From Bradyrhizobium septentrionale (GTDB lineage Bacteria > Pseudomonadota > Alphaproteobacteria > Rhizobiales > Xanthobacteraceae), in NCBI RefSeq assembly GCF_011516645.4, contig NZ_CP088284.1, positions 392,903 through 456,902 of the forward strand: DNA of 64,000 nucleotides, written 5' to 3'. Positions 26,532 through 36,000 of this stretch are shown in pieces. The notes under the pieces were generated by a model. It was not told where the DNA came from, did no database searches, and was given only the letters and a program-made list of their open reading frames with translations. A program made the position numbers and the translations under genes. The stretch's first letter is position 1; each line of letters opens with the position of its first letter.

Positions 26532-27248
26532 TCACCCAGCCCCCTGCGCGATCGCCATCGGCGTCCGCTCGTCCTTCTCCAGGTGTCCATCCACAATGTG
26601 CAGCCGTCTATGCATTTGCGTGGCAAGGTTGACGTCATGCGTCACTGCTACGACCGTCTTGCCGTGCTCCGTAACGAGATCGCGCAGCATTTCGAATACT
26701 TGCATGGTCGAGATGGAATCGAGGCTGCCGGTCGGCTCGTCCGCAAGGATGACCGGCGAGTCATTCGCGAGCGCGCGAGCCACGGCTACCCTCTGACGCT
26801 GGCCGCCGGAGAGCTGATCTGGACGTTTGCGAAGATGATCGCCTAGGTCCAAGGAGTTGAGCAGTTCCATGGCTCTAGCCGAGATCGCCGCTTGGGAAAG
26901 CTTGCCGAGTGCACGCATCGGCAGTGCGACATTTTCCGTAATCGAGAACTCCGGCAGCAGGAAATGAAACTGAAATACGAAGCCGAACTGGGTCAGCCGC
27001 ATATGGGCGCGTTCCTCCGCGCTCATTGCCGTAGTCGAGCGATTGTTGACCAGGATATCGCCGCTGCTAGGAAGATCCAGCAGACCGAGCATATAGAGCA
27101 ACGATGACTTGCCCGATCCGGACGGACCTGTGATCGCGATCAGCTCGCGCGCGCCAATCGACAAGTTCAAGTCGCGAACCAGCGTCACCGGGGCGATGCC
27201 TGGCAGCACCTTTGTCGCATTCCGTGCTACGATAAGCGCTGCCGTCAC
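26532..27248 (-). CDS. ABC exporter ATP-binding protein (LolD/MacB type)
   Basis: Protein of 238 residues with Walker A GPSGSGKS, signature LSGGQRQR, Walker B VILADEPTGSLD and switch His in VTHD. It belongs to the LolD/MacB/FtsE group that works with FtsX-like permeases. The start is a GTG at 27248, which overlaps the permease frame by 4 bp, so the two were translated together. This gene is intact, but its permease and its adaptor are both broken, so it probably no longer has a partner. Orientation and order match a HlyD-permease-ATPase export operon. Confidence 0.88.
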   Translation of the reverse strand: MTAALIVARNATKVLPGIAPVTLVRDLNLSIGARELIAITGPSGSGKSSLLYMLGLLDLPSSGDILVNNRSTTAMSAEERAHMRLTQFGFVFQFHFLLPEFSITENVALPMRALGKLSQAAISARAMELLNSLDLGDHLRKRPDQLSGGQRQRVAVARALANDSPVILADEPTGSLDSISTMQVFEMLRDLVTEHGKTVVAVTHDVNLATQMHRRLHIVDGHLEKDERTPMAIAQGAG

Positions 27249-28480
27249 GTCGCGCCCCTGATGATGTCGACGGGGTTGACCTCTGCGGCCGCGCGCGCGG
27301 GAAAGTATCCGGCGACAAGGCTGGTTGTCAGCGCGACCGAGGTGGCGATCGTGTAATGGGTAACCGAATAGAGCACTGGAAGATGATTGTGGTCCGAAAA
27401 GGAATCGTTGAACTCCAGTGAAGCCATTCCCCGCGTCAGGAGATAGCCAAATCCGCAGCCGAGTACCGCGCCGAAAAGCCCAATCGTCATGGCCGCAATC
27501 ATGAAGATCGCCTTCACGGTGCGTTCCGTGAACCCCAGCGATTTCATGATTGCGATGTCGCGCGTCTTTTCACGTGTGATGGTGGATAAGATGCTGTAGG
27601 TGCCAAAGCTTGCGACCAGAAGAATGGCGCCGACGATCGTGTACATCAGGACGTTACGAATGGTGATGGCCGACAGCAGATCCTCCTGGGCTTCCTGCTA
27701 GGAGATCGATTTGTAGCCGGTCTGCTCGCCGATACGCTCGCTGATCAGGCGCGCCTCCATTGGCTCGCGCGCACGAACCCGAATCTCGTTCACGATCCCG
27801 ATCTGATTCTCAAGGGTCTGCGCAGTGCGAAGCAGGACGTAGCCTGTCGTTGCGTCCGTGGCGCGGAAGCCGGAATGGAAGGTGCCCACTACGGTTGCGG
27901 TCACGGTGATACCCCTGGCAGAAACCAGCGTGACTTTCGAGTTGACGCGGGTGCCGATTTTGCGCGCAAGGCCATCGCCGAGCAGAATCGCGTTGGAGGC
28001 ACGGTAGAGCGAGGTGAGGCTGCCCTCGCGTACGTGGGTCGCGAGATTGGACACGCTGCTTTCGGTGTGTGGATCAATTCCGATCACGGAGATCGTAAGA
28101 TTGCGGCCCGCATAACGCATCATGGCCTTGGATTGCACCGAGGGGGTAAGGGCGGCCGCAACCCAGGTCTGTAGCGAGGCGATGGTCGCCATCGGGTTCT
28201 TGATGCCGGGCCGTCGAACCGCGGGCGTGAGACCGTGGATTTCTGCAGCGGTGTAGAGGAGGTCGGCGGGCTGGGGCGTCGGCTCACGCCGTTCGTCTGT
28301 GAGGGAGATGTGGGGGAGCGCGTCGAGCAGTGTTGAGATGAAGTCGTTCTGCGATCCTTCCATCAGCGCGGCCATCATAATCGAGAAGCCGACGCCAATT
28401 GCGACGCCCGCCACCCCGACCAGCGTCTGGTGGATGCGGTATGTGATGTGCGTCCAAACGATGGCAAGGATCAGCTTCAT
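27245..28480 (-). pseudogene. FtsX/MacB-like ABC permease, interrupted by an in-frame TAG
   Basis: The frame from ATG 28480 (MKLILAIVWTHITYRIHQTL) has a first membrane helix, a large periplasmic domain, and stops at TAG (27698-27700) after 260 residues. The same frame then goes on (QEAQEDLLSAITIRN...) through three more membrane helices to the stop at 27245. Joined, they give about 411 residues, the normal length for this family. The stop sits where a Trp codon (TGG) is expected, so one base change explains it. It is cut in the loop before helix 2; the product would not assemble. Confidence 0.85.
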
Positions 28481-29579
28481 AGTGAGGACGCATCCGTCGC
28501 CCGTACCTTGACATGACCACGTGTTTGGATGTTCGCGGTCGCGGGCGACGCCACCATCTCATTCTCTTCAAGGCCGTCGACGATTTCGACGTGGCCGGCG
28601 CCACGAACGCCGATCTCGACTTTGCGCGGTGTCGGGCGGCCGTCCTTGACGACCAGTACCTCGTTGCCAATCACGGCATTGGCAGGAACGACGATCGCAT
28701 CCTGCTTCTCGCGTGCAACAATGTTAGCTTCCACGCTCATGCCGACGCGAAGTGGGCTGTCGTCGGGCAATCCGATCCGAACCCGGAAGGTTTTCGCGAT
28801 GGGATCGCCGGCCGGCGTGATTTCCTTGATGAACCCTGAGAGCACCTTTCCTGCAAACGCGTCGGTCCGCAACAACGCTCTTTGTCCGGGTTCGATCGGG
28901 GGACGTCTTCCTCGTTGACCTCGGCGACGACCCAGAGCGACTTTGCAAGTGCGAGGCGATAAAGGATCGTGCCAGGATCCACCATGTCGCCGATCTCCCC
29001 GTCTTCCCGCAGTACCGTGCCATCCATCGGAGCGACTATTTCGTAGAATCTCAACCGCTGCGTCTGTGCGGCGATCTGGGCTTGGACGCGTGCGAGGTCG
29101 CTTGCGGCCCTCTGTTCCATTTGCGCGGTCGTCGCGCCAAGCGCAAACAAGTGGGATTGCCGTTCGAACTCATGGCGCCGGAAATTCTCCAGCGCTCGCA
29201 GGTCGTTGAGCGTGGCCTGTGCCTCAGTGTCGTCAAGCCGAGCCAGGCGGTCTCCTTTGTGAACCGCTTTGCCCTCGCATCTGCAGCGCTCTATGATACG
29301 ACCGCGCACCAGGGGCGTGAGGCGCGACCAAGTTTCGGGCTCGACTGATCCGGTGGCATAAACGATCTCGGCCACCGGACCGCGAACGGCACGCGCGATC
29401 GCGATTTCGGGCTCGTGCAGATACCAGACGAGGATGGCGGCTAGGACAAAGACAAGGCCGCCGATCAGCTTCCGGCCACGTCCCGGCGGCCTTGCTTTCG
29501 CATCTTTCGCTTCCGTCTCCGCCGCCGGAAGCGTTCGCAGCTGCACGTTCATTTGGGATTCGGCCTCAGAGACAGTCAT
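28477..29579 (-). pseudogene. HlyD-family periplasmic adaptor, frameshifted
   Basis: The gene starts at 29579 or 29552, has an N-terminal membrane anchor (GGLVFVLAAILVWYL) and lipoyl/hairpin halves (GRIIERCRCEGKAVHKGDRL and PMDGTVLREDGEIGD). After VNEEDVP near 28898 the frame is lost: the continuation ALLRTDAFAGKVLSGF lies one frame away, as if one base were missing in the run CCCCGATCG. The second part goes on to the stop at 28477, with the usual beta-barrel segment (DDSPLRVGMSVEANIV). The adaptor joins inner-membrane transporter and outer-membrane channel; without it the exporter would not work. It overlaps the permease by 4 bp. Confidence 0.85.
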
Positions 29580-30194
29580 CGCAGCGCTTCCCGATCGAGG
29601 CCCGAAGATCTCGCCCAAGACGGTAGCGAGGATTGGTGTTTCCCACGTCAACGGCGCCGTCTTGAACGGCTGCATTCAGTTGAAGGGGGACCCACTCTTT
29701 AAAATCGCCGAGCAGCGTGTTCCCGATGCAGGAATGGGGAAGTGAAATCTCGAGCTGCGGCCGGGCGCTGGCGTTCGCCTGCCGAAGGTTGGTCTCCGCT
29801 GACGATCCCGACGCGCCGCCCGACCTTTGTTGACGATCGGAGCACACTCGAATCGGGTGCTCTTCGAGCAGCATTGGGAGTTCGTGCAGCGGCATCTCCC
29901 GGGCGGCGGTCGCTACTTCCAAGGGCATGATGTCGCTGCTATCGACAGCTTGCGATTTCACCCGATCGGATGCCCGTGCGCGGCAACGCAGCCACCAGAG
30001 ATAGAGGCGCTCGATTCCCGTTCGGCCCGATGCGGCAGGTCGGCTTTCGTGACGATGCGGACAACTCTGCTGCGGCCATCGACAACAGGGGTGACGGTGA
30101 TCCCGTGCTCTCGGTAGGACCTTGGCGGCCTGCCAGACGGTTGCAGTCGTGCCGACGGTGGTCACCGAAGAAATCATGATGTCGCGGCTTGCAT
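29566..30194 (-). pseudogene. CBS-BON domain protein, multiply frameshifted
   Basis: Pieces in different frames of the minus strand spell a CBS-domain protein in order: DIMISSVTTVGTTATVWQAA (first CBS), GITVTPVVDGRSRVVRIVTK, a WWLR segment, SDIMPLEVATAAREMPLHEL (second CBS) and ASARPQLEISLP followed by a partial BON-like end. At least three indels are needed to join them, the first around 30184. A GGAGG ribosome site precedes the original ATG at 30194. CBS-BON proteins sense adenine nucleotides in stress or low oxygen. A FixK-type box remains 55 bp upstream. The 3' end has been lost where the adaptor gene begins. Confidence 0.7.
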
Positions 30195-30248
30195 GATCAG
30201 CCTCCAAAAACATGGTGACTATCTTGGCAGGATACAGCCTCGCGGGGA

Positions 30249-30262
30249 TTGACTAGGATCAA
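30249..30262. promoter_or_regulatory. FNR/FixK-type box upstream of the decayed CBS-exporter operon
   Basis: TTGA-N6-TCAA (N6 = CTAGGA), centred about 61 bp before the old start of the CBS gene. The box is intact although the genes behind it are broken. Confidence 0.6.
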
Positions 30263-30449
30263 AGGGAGCGCAACATACGAAGATAAAGTCTGCGCCACCG
30301 CGATTGCCAAGTGCCTACCAGTCATCTTCGTCCGTCTGGCGGAGTGCCTGCCTAGAGTATTGATGGATACGCTGAGGCGAACAGTTTGTGCGGATCGATC
30401 GTCTCAACGAGGAGATCCTGGAGATCGAGCGGGTGCCGTCCGGGATGTG

Positions 30450-31846
30450 GTTGGAATCTGGAGTGGGCAATCTCCGACATTGTGAAGCCATCTGATTACG
30501 CGGCGAGGTCAATTGGCTGATCGATGGGTTTGGTGGCCAGCGTTTTCCAGCCGTCGACCTTGCGCATGTTGATCTGGCCGGAAGCGAGCAAAGCCCAGAA
30601 CAACATTGCCGCGGTGTCCGCTGATGGCAACACGGCCTGCGTCTTGATCCGTCGCTTGAACTCTTCGTGCAGCCGCTCGATTGCATTGGTGGTGCGTGCG
30701 CTCTTCCATTGACTCGGCGGCAGTCGCGTGAAGGTGAAGAGCCGGTCGCCGGCTTCCTGCCGGCTGTCGGCCACCGCACGATGCTTGAGCCGCCACTTGC
30801 GGATGAAGGCCTTGCGCCGCGCCTCGATCTCCTCGCGAGTCGCCCCGCAGATCATGTCGTTGTAGTCAGCGGTGATCTCCTCATGCAGGCGCTCGGGCGC
30901 ATGCGCCAACAGGTTGCGGTGCTTGTGGACCGTGCAGCGCTGCACTGGCACGCCGTCCCATACCGCGGCGATCGCAGCCTCAAGCCCTGGCGCGCCGTCG
31001 ACGATGAGGAACTCGGGCCGCCGCAGCTCACGCCGGATAAGATCGTCGAGCACGGGGCACGCCAGGCTTCGGTGCTCTCGCCACCCATACTCTTGATCGC
31101 GAGCAACACTTTCTGACCGTCCGCACGCACACCGATGATGACCAGCAGCGAGATAGCGGTCGCCTTGCGGTCGAGCCGCACCCGCACCACGGTGCCGTCG
31201 AGGATCAATCGCACGATCGGCTCCGCGGCCAGCGAGCGGGCATTCCAGGCGTCCCAGTCGCTCTTCACCTTGCGCCACACCCGGCTCACCGTGTCCTTGC
31301 CGACTGCGCCAGCGAACAGAGCGCTGAGCGCCCGGCGCACACGGCGCGTGTTGGTGCCGGCCAGGTAGCAGCTGGCGATCAGCGCGTCGGCGGCCAGCGT
31401 GCGGCGCTGGTAGGCCCGCAGCGATTGGCTCTTCCACTCGGTGGTCTTGCCGTCGGCCGTGTTGAGCCGCGCGCGCGGGACCGCGATCTCAATCGGCCCG
31501 AAGCTGCCGGTCAGCGACCGCGGTCGGCTGCCATGCCGATGCCCCGTAATGCCGGCCGTCCCCTCGCGGCTGGCCATCTTGATGCGTTCGTAGCGCGGGC
31601 GCGCAAGGGCCACATCGAGCTCGCTGCGGATCAATTCTTCAATGAATTCCCCCGCTCGTTCCCGCACCGCAGTTTCGATCGGATCGAACCAATCGTCGAA
31701 AAGCTGGGGAGCCGCCTCGTCTCCACACTGCGGCGAATGCGTCTTCGTGATATTGCTGCTCATGGCGTGGTCTCCGGTCCGGCGCTCCAACGCCGGATGA
31801 TTCGAGGTTGATCACCTCGGAGACTACGCCACCTTCAATTCCAACC
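30450..31846 (-). mobile_element. IS256-family insertion sequence
   Basis: Imperfect inverted ends flank the transposase: GTTGGAATCTGGAGTGGG... at 30450-30476 and, inverted, GGTTGGAATTGAAGGTGGCG... at 31818-31846. Length of about 1.4 kb is typical for IS256. I could not find a convincing 8-bp target duplication. Confidence 0.7.
30496..31763 (-). pseudogene. IS256-family (mutator type) transposase, frameshifted
   Basis: The frame from ATG 31763 (MSSNITKTHSPQCGDEAAPQ) has the IS256 pattern (RSELDVALARPRYER, GKDTVSRVWRKVK, LILDGTVVRVRLD with the first catalytic Asp). Near 31058 the frame is lost after ESTEAWRA, and the rest (VLDDLIRRELRRPEFLIVDG with the second Asp, then NAIERLHEEFKRRIKTQAVL with the catalytic Glu) is one frame away, to the stop at 30496. 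All DDE residues remain readable once the shift is closed. So the element is recent but disabled, unless the shift is a sequencing error. Confidence 0.8.
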
Positions 31847-31904
31847 AACCCCGCGACGGGACCATCGAGCGCCGGCGGCGTGACTGACACAAACTGAATG
31901 ATGC

Positions 31905-32269
31905 ATGCCGGGCGGCTCGCGGCGATTCCTGGTTCGGTCTGCTCACGGCCACAGCGACTGTCGTGATGATTGCCGATGCCAAAGCGGTTACGTGACGCGA
32001 GTTTGCCGACTGGTTTGGATGGGTTCCTCGACAAACAGCTACGGGCGGGCACCTGAAGTTGCTTGGCATCAGCAAACGCCGAACTCCTAGTTGCGCACGC
32101 TGTTAATCCAATGGCGCTCGATCTGCGTTGACGGCGAATCGCAGCTGGGATGGATCATGAGTTTGGTCAAGTGTCGGCCGATGAAGGTGGCGATAGTGAA
32201 TAAGACAGCACGCACGCTATGGGCGCTTTGGCTCATGGGGGCAGCTATAGGCCGATCCAAGCATCATAA
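31905..32269 (+). pseudogene. IS110-family transposase remnant
   Basis: Fragments in shifting frames match the C-terminal transposase_20 part of IS110 transposases: RLAAIPG, GLLTATATVVMIADAKAV, a stop, REFADWFGWVPRQTATGGHL, LLGISKR, LRTLLIQ, and IMSLVKCRPMKVAIVNKTAR. There are several indels and at least one in-frame stop. No N-terminal RuvC-like half is present. This is old mobile-element debris next to the IS256-family element. Confidence 0.72.
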
Positions 32270-32591
32270 TCTCAGCCGCGCCGGCGCCGTCTCTGCAACC
32301 CTGAGCCGCTCCGACGGCACGGGCGCTACCGTCGTGTCGTCGGCGAGCCAAAAAGTGGAAGCTTGACTATATGCAGCAATCAAAGGGCCCGATTGACAGG
32401 CCGCGTCTCGGCCGCCCAATAACATTAGATCATACCGCAAGATCGCGTGACACTTGGTGTTTCAACGTCAAGCGTTCGATCATGAGTCGCCATCGGAAGA
32501 TCCCCCTCAGGCAGATGTCCGAGTTCGGCACGAGAAGCAACCCTCTGAGTTTGAAGTCGTCATGTTTCGCCATGTCCAGCTGAAGACGTTA

Positions 32592-32607
32592 TGTCCGAAA
32601 TTGGACA
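32592..32607. promoter_or_regulatory. NifA-type upstream activator site
   Basis: Exact TGT-N10-ACA (TGTCCGAAATTGGACA), the known NifA binding consensus. The centre is about 90 bp before the -24 element, within the usual range for enhancer sites of sigma-54 promoters. The core is also a longer palindrome (TGTCC...GGACA). Confidence 0.72.
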
Positions 32608-32687
32608 CTGAGGCTTAAGTATTTCGGCGCCGCGGCGAAAAGCACGTGCTCTTTCGCTCTTCAACCCGGATTTGTAAAGCTTCTTTG

Positions 32688-32703
32688 TGGCACGCGGATT
32701 GCT
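32688..32703 (+). promoter_or_regulatory. Sigma-54 (RpoN) -24/-12 promoter of the NRPS
   Basis: TGGCACG-N4-TTGCT matches the full consensus, with the invariant GG and GC separated by exactly 10 bases. Transcription would start near 32714, leaving a leader of about 300 bases before the NRPS start. It is the only strong promoter motif in the 32.3-33.0 kb spacer, which is otherwise without recognised genes. Confidence 0.8.
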
Positions 32704-32899
32704 ATGAGACGGTGAAGGATTTGTGGGGCCATGGCGGTCCCGCGGTGACCCGCCCGCACAGTCAGATGAAGCTTGTTCGACTGAGTCAACTCACCGCCAT
32801 AGACGCTGCACTGTTAAGTGGTCCGGCCGAATGACGCTTGGTCGCGGAGGCGCCGCTGTCGTTATTCGAGCTGGTAGCTCTCTAAGTTGGTCGGATTCG

Positions 32900-33013
32900 A
32901 TGAGCGTTCACGCGGCAGCTCTCGATCAAATCCTGACCAGTGCGGCAGGTCCAAGTCTCTATGGTACGGGCGCCTTGGGTGGAGCTGCTCAACCTACGCG
33001 ACGGATTGGCTGA
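32900..33013 (+). CDS. Possible leader peptide ahead of the NRPS
   Basis: A 37-residue frame (MSVHAAALDQILTSAAGPSL to start) lies in the leader and stops only 3 bp before the NRPS ATG. That spacing would allow translational coupling, useful because the NRPS start itself has a poor ribosome site. No homology recognised. It may be chance. Confidence 0.3.
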   Translation: MSVHAAALDQILTSAAGPSLYGTGALGGAAQPTRRIG

Positions 33014-33016
33014 GCG

Positions 33017-36000
33017 ATGAAGATAGTACATCAGTCTCCTCCGATGCGCACAGATGCTTACGGGCCAAGCGACAGTAGCAGGCAGCAGGCTGCAACTCCG
33101 TCAATTTATTCTAGCGTCTTTGTTGGTAGTGGTACGCTAGCCATAAGGTGCTTGCAGCTAGCAAAGGAGATGGGTCACGACATCCGCGCGGCGCTGTGTG
33201 CCGACGCTACATTCGCCGATTGGGCCGCTCGCGCCAATATCCTGTGTGTGGTGAGCGTTGAAGAGCTCTCCATGTTGCTGAAGGCCGAGCCGGTGGAATG
33301 GATTTTTTCCGTTGCTAATCCGTTCGTGCTGCCGCCGGAGGTGTTTGGGCGAGCCCGTCAAGGCGCTTTCAACTACCATGACGGTCCATTGCCGCGATAT
33401 GCAGGAACCCATGCGACGTCCTGGGCGCTTCTTGCCGGGGAGACCGAACATGGCATCACGTGGCATCGTATCGCTCATGGGGTTGATACTGGTGAGCTGG
33501 TAGTACAGCGCCAAGTGTTGATTGCGCCGAGTGATACGGCATTGACGCTGAATCTCAGATGTTATGAGGCTGCTATCGAGGGCTTCCGCGAGCTTCTAAC
33601 TGGCTTAACAAATGGAGAGCTCGGTGCTCGTCCGCAGGCGCTAGCGGACCGAAGTTTTTTCCCGAAACGTCGCCGCCCAGATGCTGCGGGTTGTCTGCGA
33701 TGGGATCGACCAGCGCAGGGTCTGGCAGCGATGACACGTGCCTTGGACTTTGGCCCCTATCATGCCAATCTGTTGGGTCTGTCCAAGGTTTTTGTAGGCG
33801 ATGACTTCGTCCCCGTCAGGCGCTTGGAGGTGACGGCCGGGAGCTCGGGCTTTGCGGCGGGGTCTCTAGTTGAAATCCACCCTAGCCATTGGCGTGTCGC
33901 GACAGGCACAGAGGATGTTGATGTTTGGTTTGGCAGCTCAGATGGTCAGGCTCTGGACGCGCGGACAGTCGCGAGGCGTTCTGGTTTCGATGTAGGCGGC
34001 CGCCTCCCGATTCTGAGCGATGACGAGGCCCGGAGCATAACGGTTGCGCATGAATTGTTGGCGCCTCGGGAGAGTTTTTGGCGAGGGCGGCTTGAGAAGT
34101 TCAAAACATACCAGCTTGCTTTTTTGCCGTCTGCAAAAGCTGCGGCTGGGCTCAGATGGCAGTCTAGTGCGTGGCGAATTCCAGAAGAGTTGCTTGGGCT
34201 GTCCCCCAGTGATCGCGCGGAATTCTTGCTAACTGCTTGGCTGGTCTATCTCGCCCGCATCACGGGGGAATCAGAGCTTCAATTGGGATGGACTCCCGCG
34301 CCGAATGGATCGCGAGCCGGCGTGAAAGCGCTCGAGGTGCTTGTTGCGTCTGTCGTGCCGATGGGAATTACCATCGACCTTGATAATGATTTCGTAGAGG
34401 CGCGCACGGCGGTCGCGGCAGAATTCGCTCAGCTGAATGAGCAGGATACCTTTGCGCGGGATCTTATTGCGCGATGCCCGACGTTGCGCGGTGTGGAGGC
34501 GCTACGATTGCGCCGTCCCTGGCCGGTTGGCGTTACGGTTACGGTAAATGGCGGATCTGCCACTGGTGATCTAGCGTCGAGCCCGATTTCTGAGGCGGCC
34601 CTGGCTGGTGAGGCGCTAACGTTTGAGGTTTGCGCTCTGGATGGGAGCTTCCGATGGCACTTTGATGCAAGTCGCCTGGAGCCCAATCAGATCGAGCGTA
34701 TGACACAGCATTTGCAGAATTTGTTGTGTGCTGTGAAGGCTGATGCGCAGCAGCCGGTGGGGCGGGTTGAACTCTTGTCATCCTCTGAGCGGGCGTATGT
34801 GTTGGAGGCGCTGAACCGGACGGCGGTGACGTATCCTGAGCAGCAGTGCATCCATGAGCTGTTCGAGGCCCAGGTGCGCCGTGCGCCGGATGCGGTGGCG
34901 GTGGTGTGCGCGGAGGAGCGCGTCAGCTATGGCGAGCTCAATGCGCGGGCCAACCAGCTGGCGCATCATCTGATCGCAATTGGGGTGACGCCGGACCAGC
35001 CGGTGGCGATCTGCCTACAGCGCAGTCCGATGATGGTGGTGGGGCTGTTGGCGATCCTGAAGGCGGGTGGGGCCTATCTGCCGCTGGACCCGGCCTATCC
35101 GAGCGCGCGGCTGCGCCAGGTGCTTGCGGATGCGGCGCCGTCGCTGCTGCTGGCCGATGCGGCGGGACGATCGGCGCTGGGCGCCGATGCGCTACGCGAT
35201 CTGACGGTAGTGGATCTGGCGGCGGCGAGCCCGGCCTGGGCGGCGCTGCCGGCCACCGATCCCGACCCGTGCGCGCTCGGCCTGACCTCGCGCCATCTGG
35301 CCTATGTGATCTACACCTCGGGCTCGTCAGGCACCCCCAAGGGCGTCATGGCCGAGCATCGGAGCCTGGTGCGTCTAGTGGCGGGGAACGACTTCGTCGA
35401 GATCTCGCCGCAGGACGTCTTTCTCAACGCATCCTCGCCGACATTCGACGCGACCACGTTCGAGCTCTGGGGAGCCTTAGCAAACGGTGCGAGTGTTGTG
35501 CTCTATCCTGAACGCTACCTCTCGACAGCAACGCTGGCCCAGATCATCCAAGATCAAGGCATCACCATCGCCTGGATGACTGCCCGGTTGTTCGATACCT
35601 ATACCGCAGAGGGGCGCGGCACTGATCGGCTGCAGCAACTGCTGGTCGGAGGCGAAGAGGTCTCCGTCACTTCCGTTAGAGCATGCCAGAAGCGACATCC
35701 GACGCTGCGGATCTCAAATGCCTACGGCCCGACAGAGAACACCACCTTCAGTCTCTGCTATCCGGTGCCTGCTGGCTTTGATGGAGCCATTGTCCCGATT
35801 GGCCGTCCGATTGCGAACACGCGGGTGTACCTGCTGGACGGTCATGGTGCGCCGGTTCCGTTTGGCGCGGCGGGTGAGCTTTACATTGGCGGGGCGGGGG
35901 TGGCGCGCGGCTATCTGAACCGGCCGGAGCTGACGGCGGAGCGGTTCATCGCCAGCCCGTTTGTGGACGGCGACCGGCTGTACCGCACTGGCGATCTGGC

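Noticed and set aside
30440..31856. 8-bp target duplication of the IS256-family element
   Set aside because: The sequences on both sides of the inferred ends do not match; the ends may be set a few bases off or the flanks rearranged.
32446..32466. Possible type III secretion (tts) box upstream of the NRPS
   Set aside because: Only GTCA and TTCGA agree with the known consensus; the second half does not match, and the sigma-54 promoter is much stronger.
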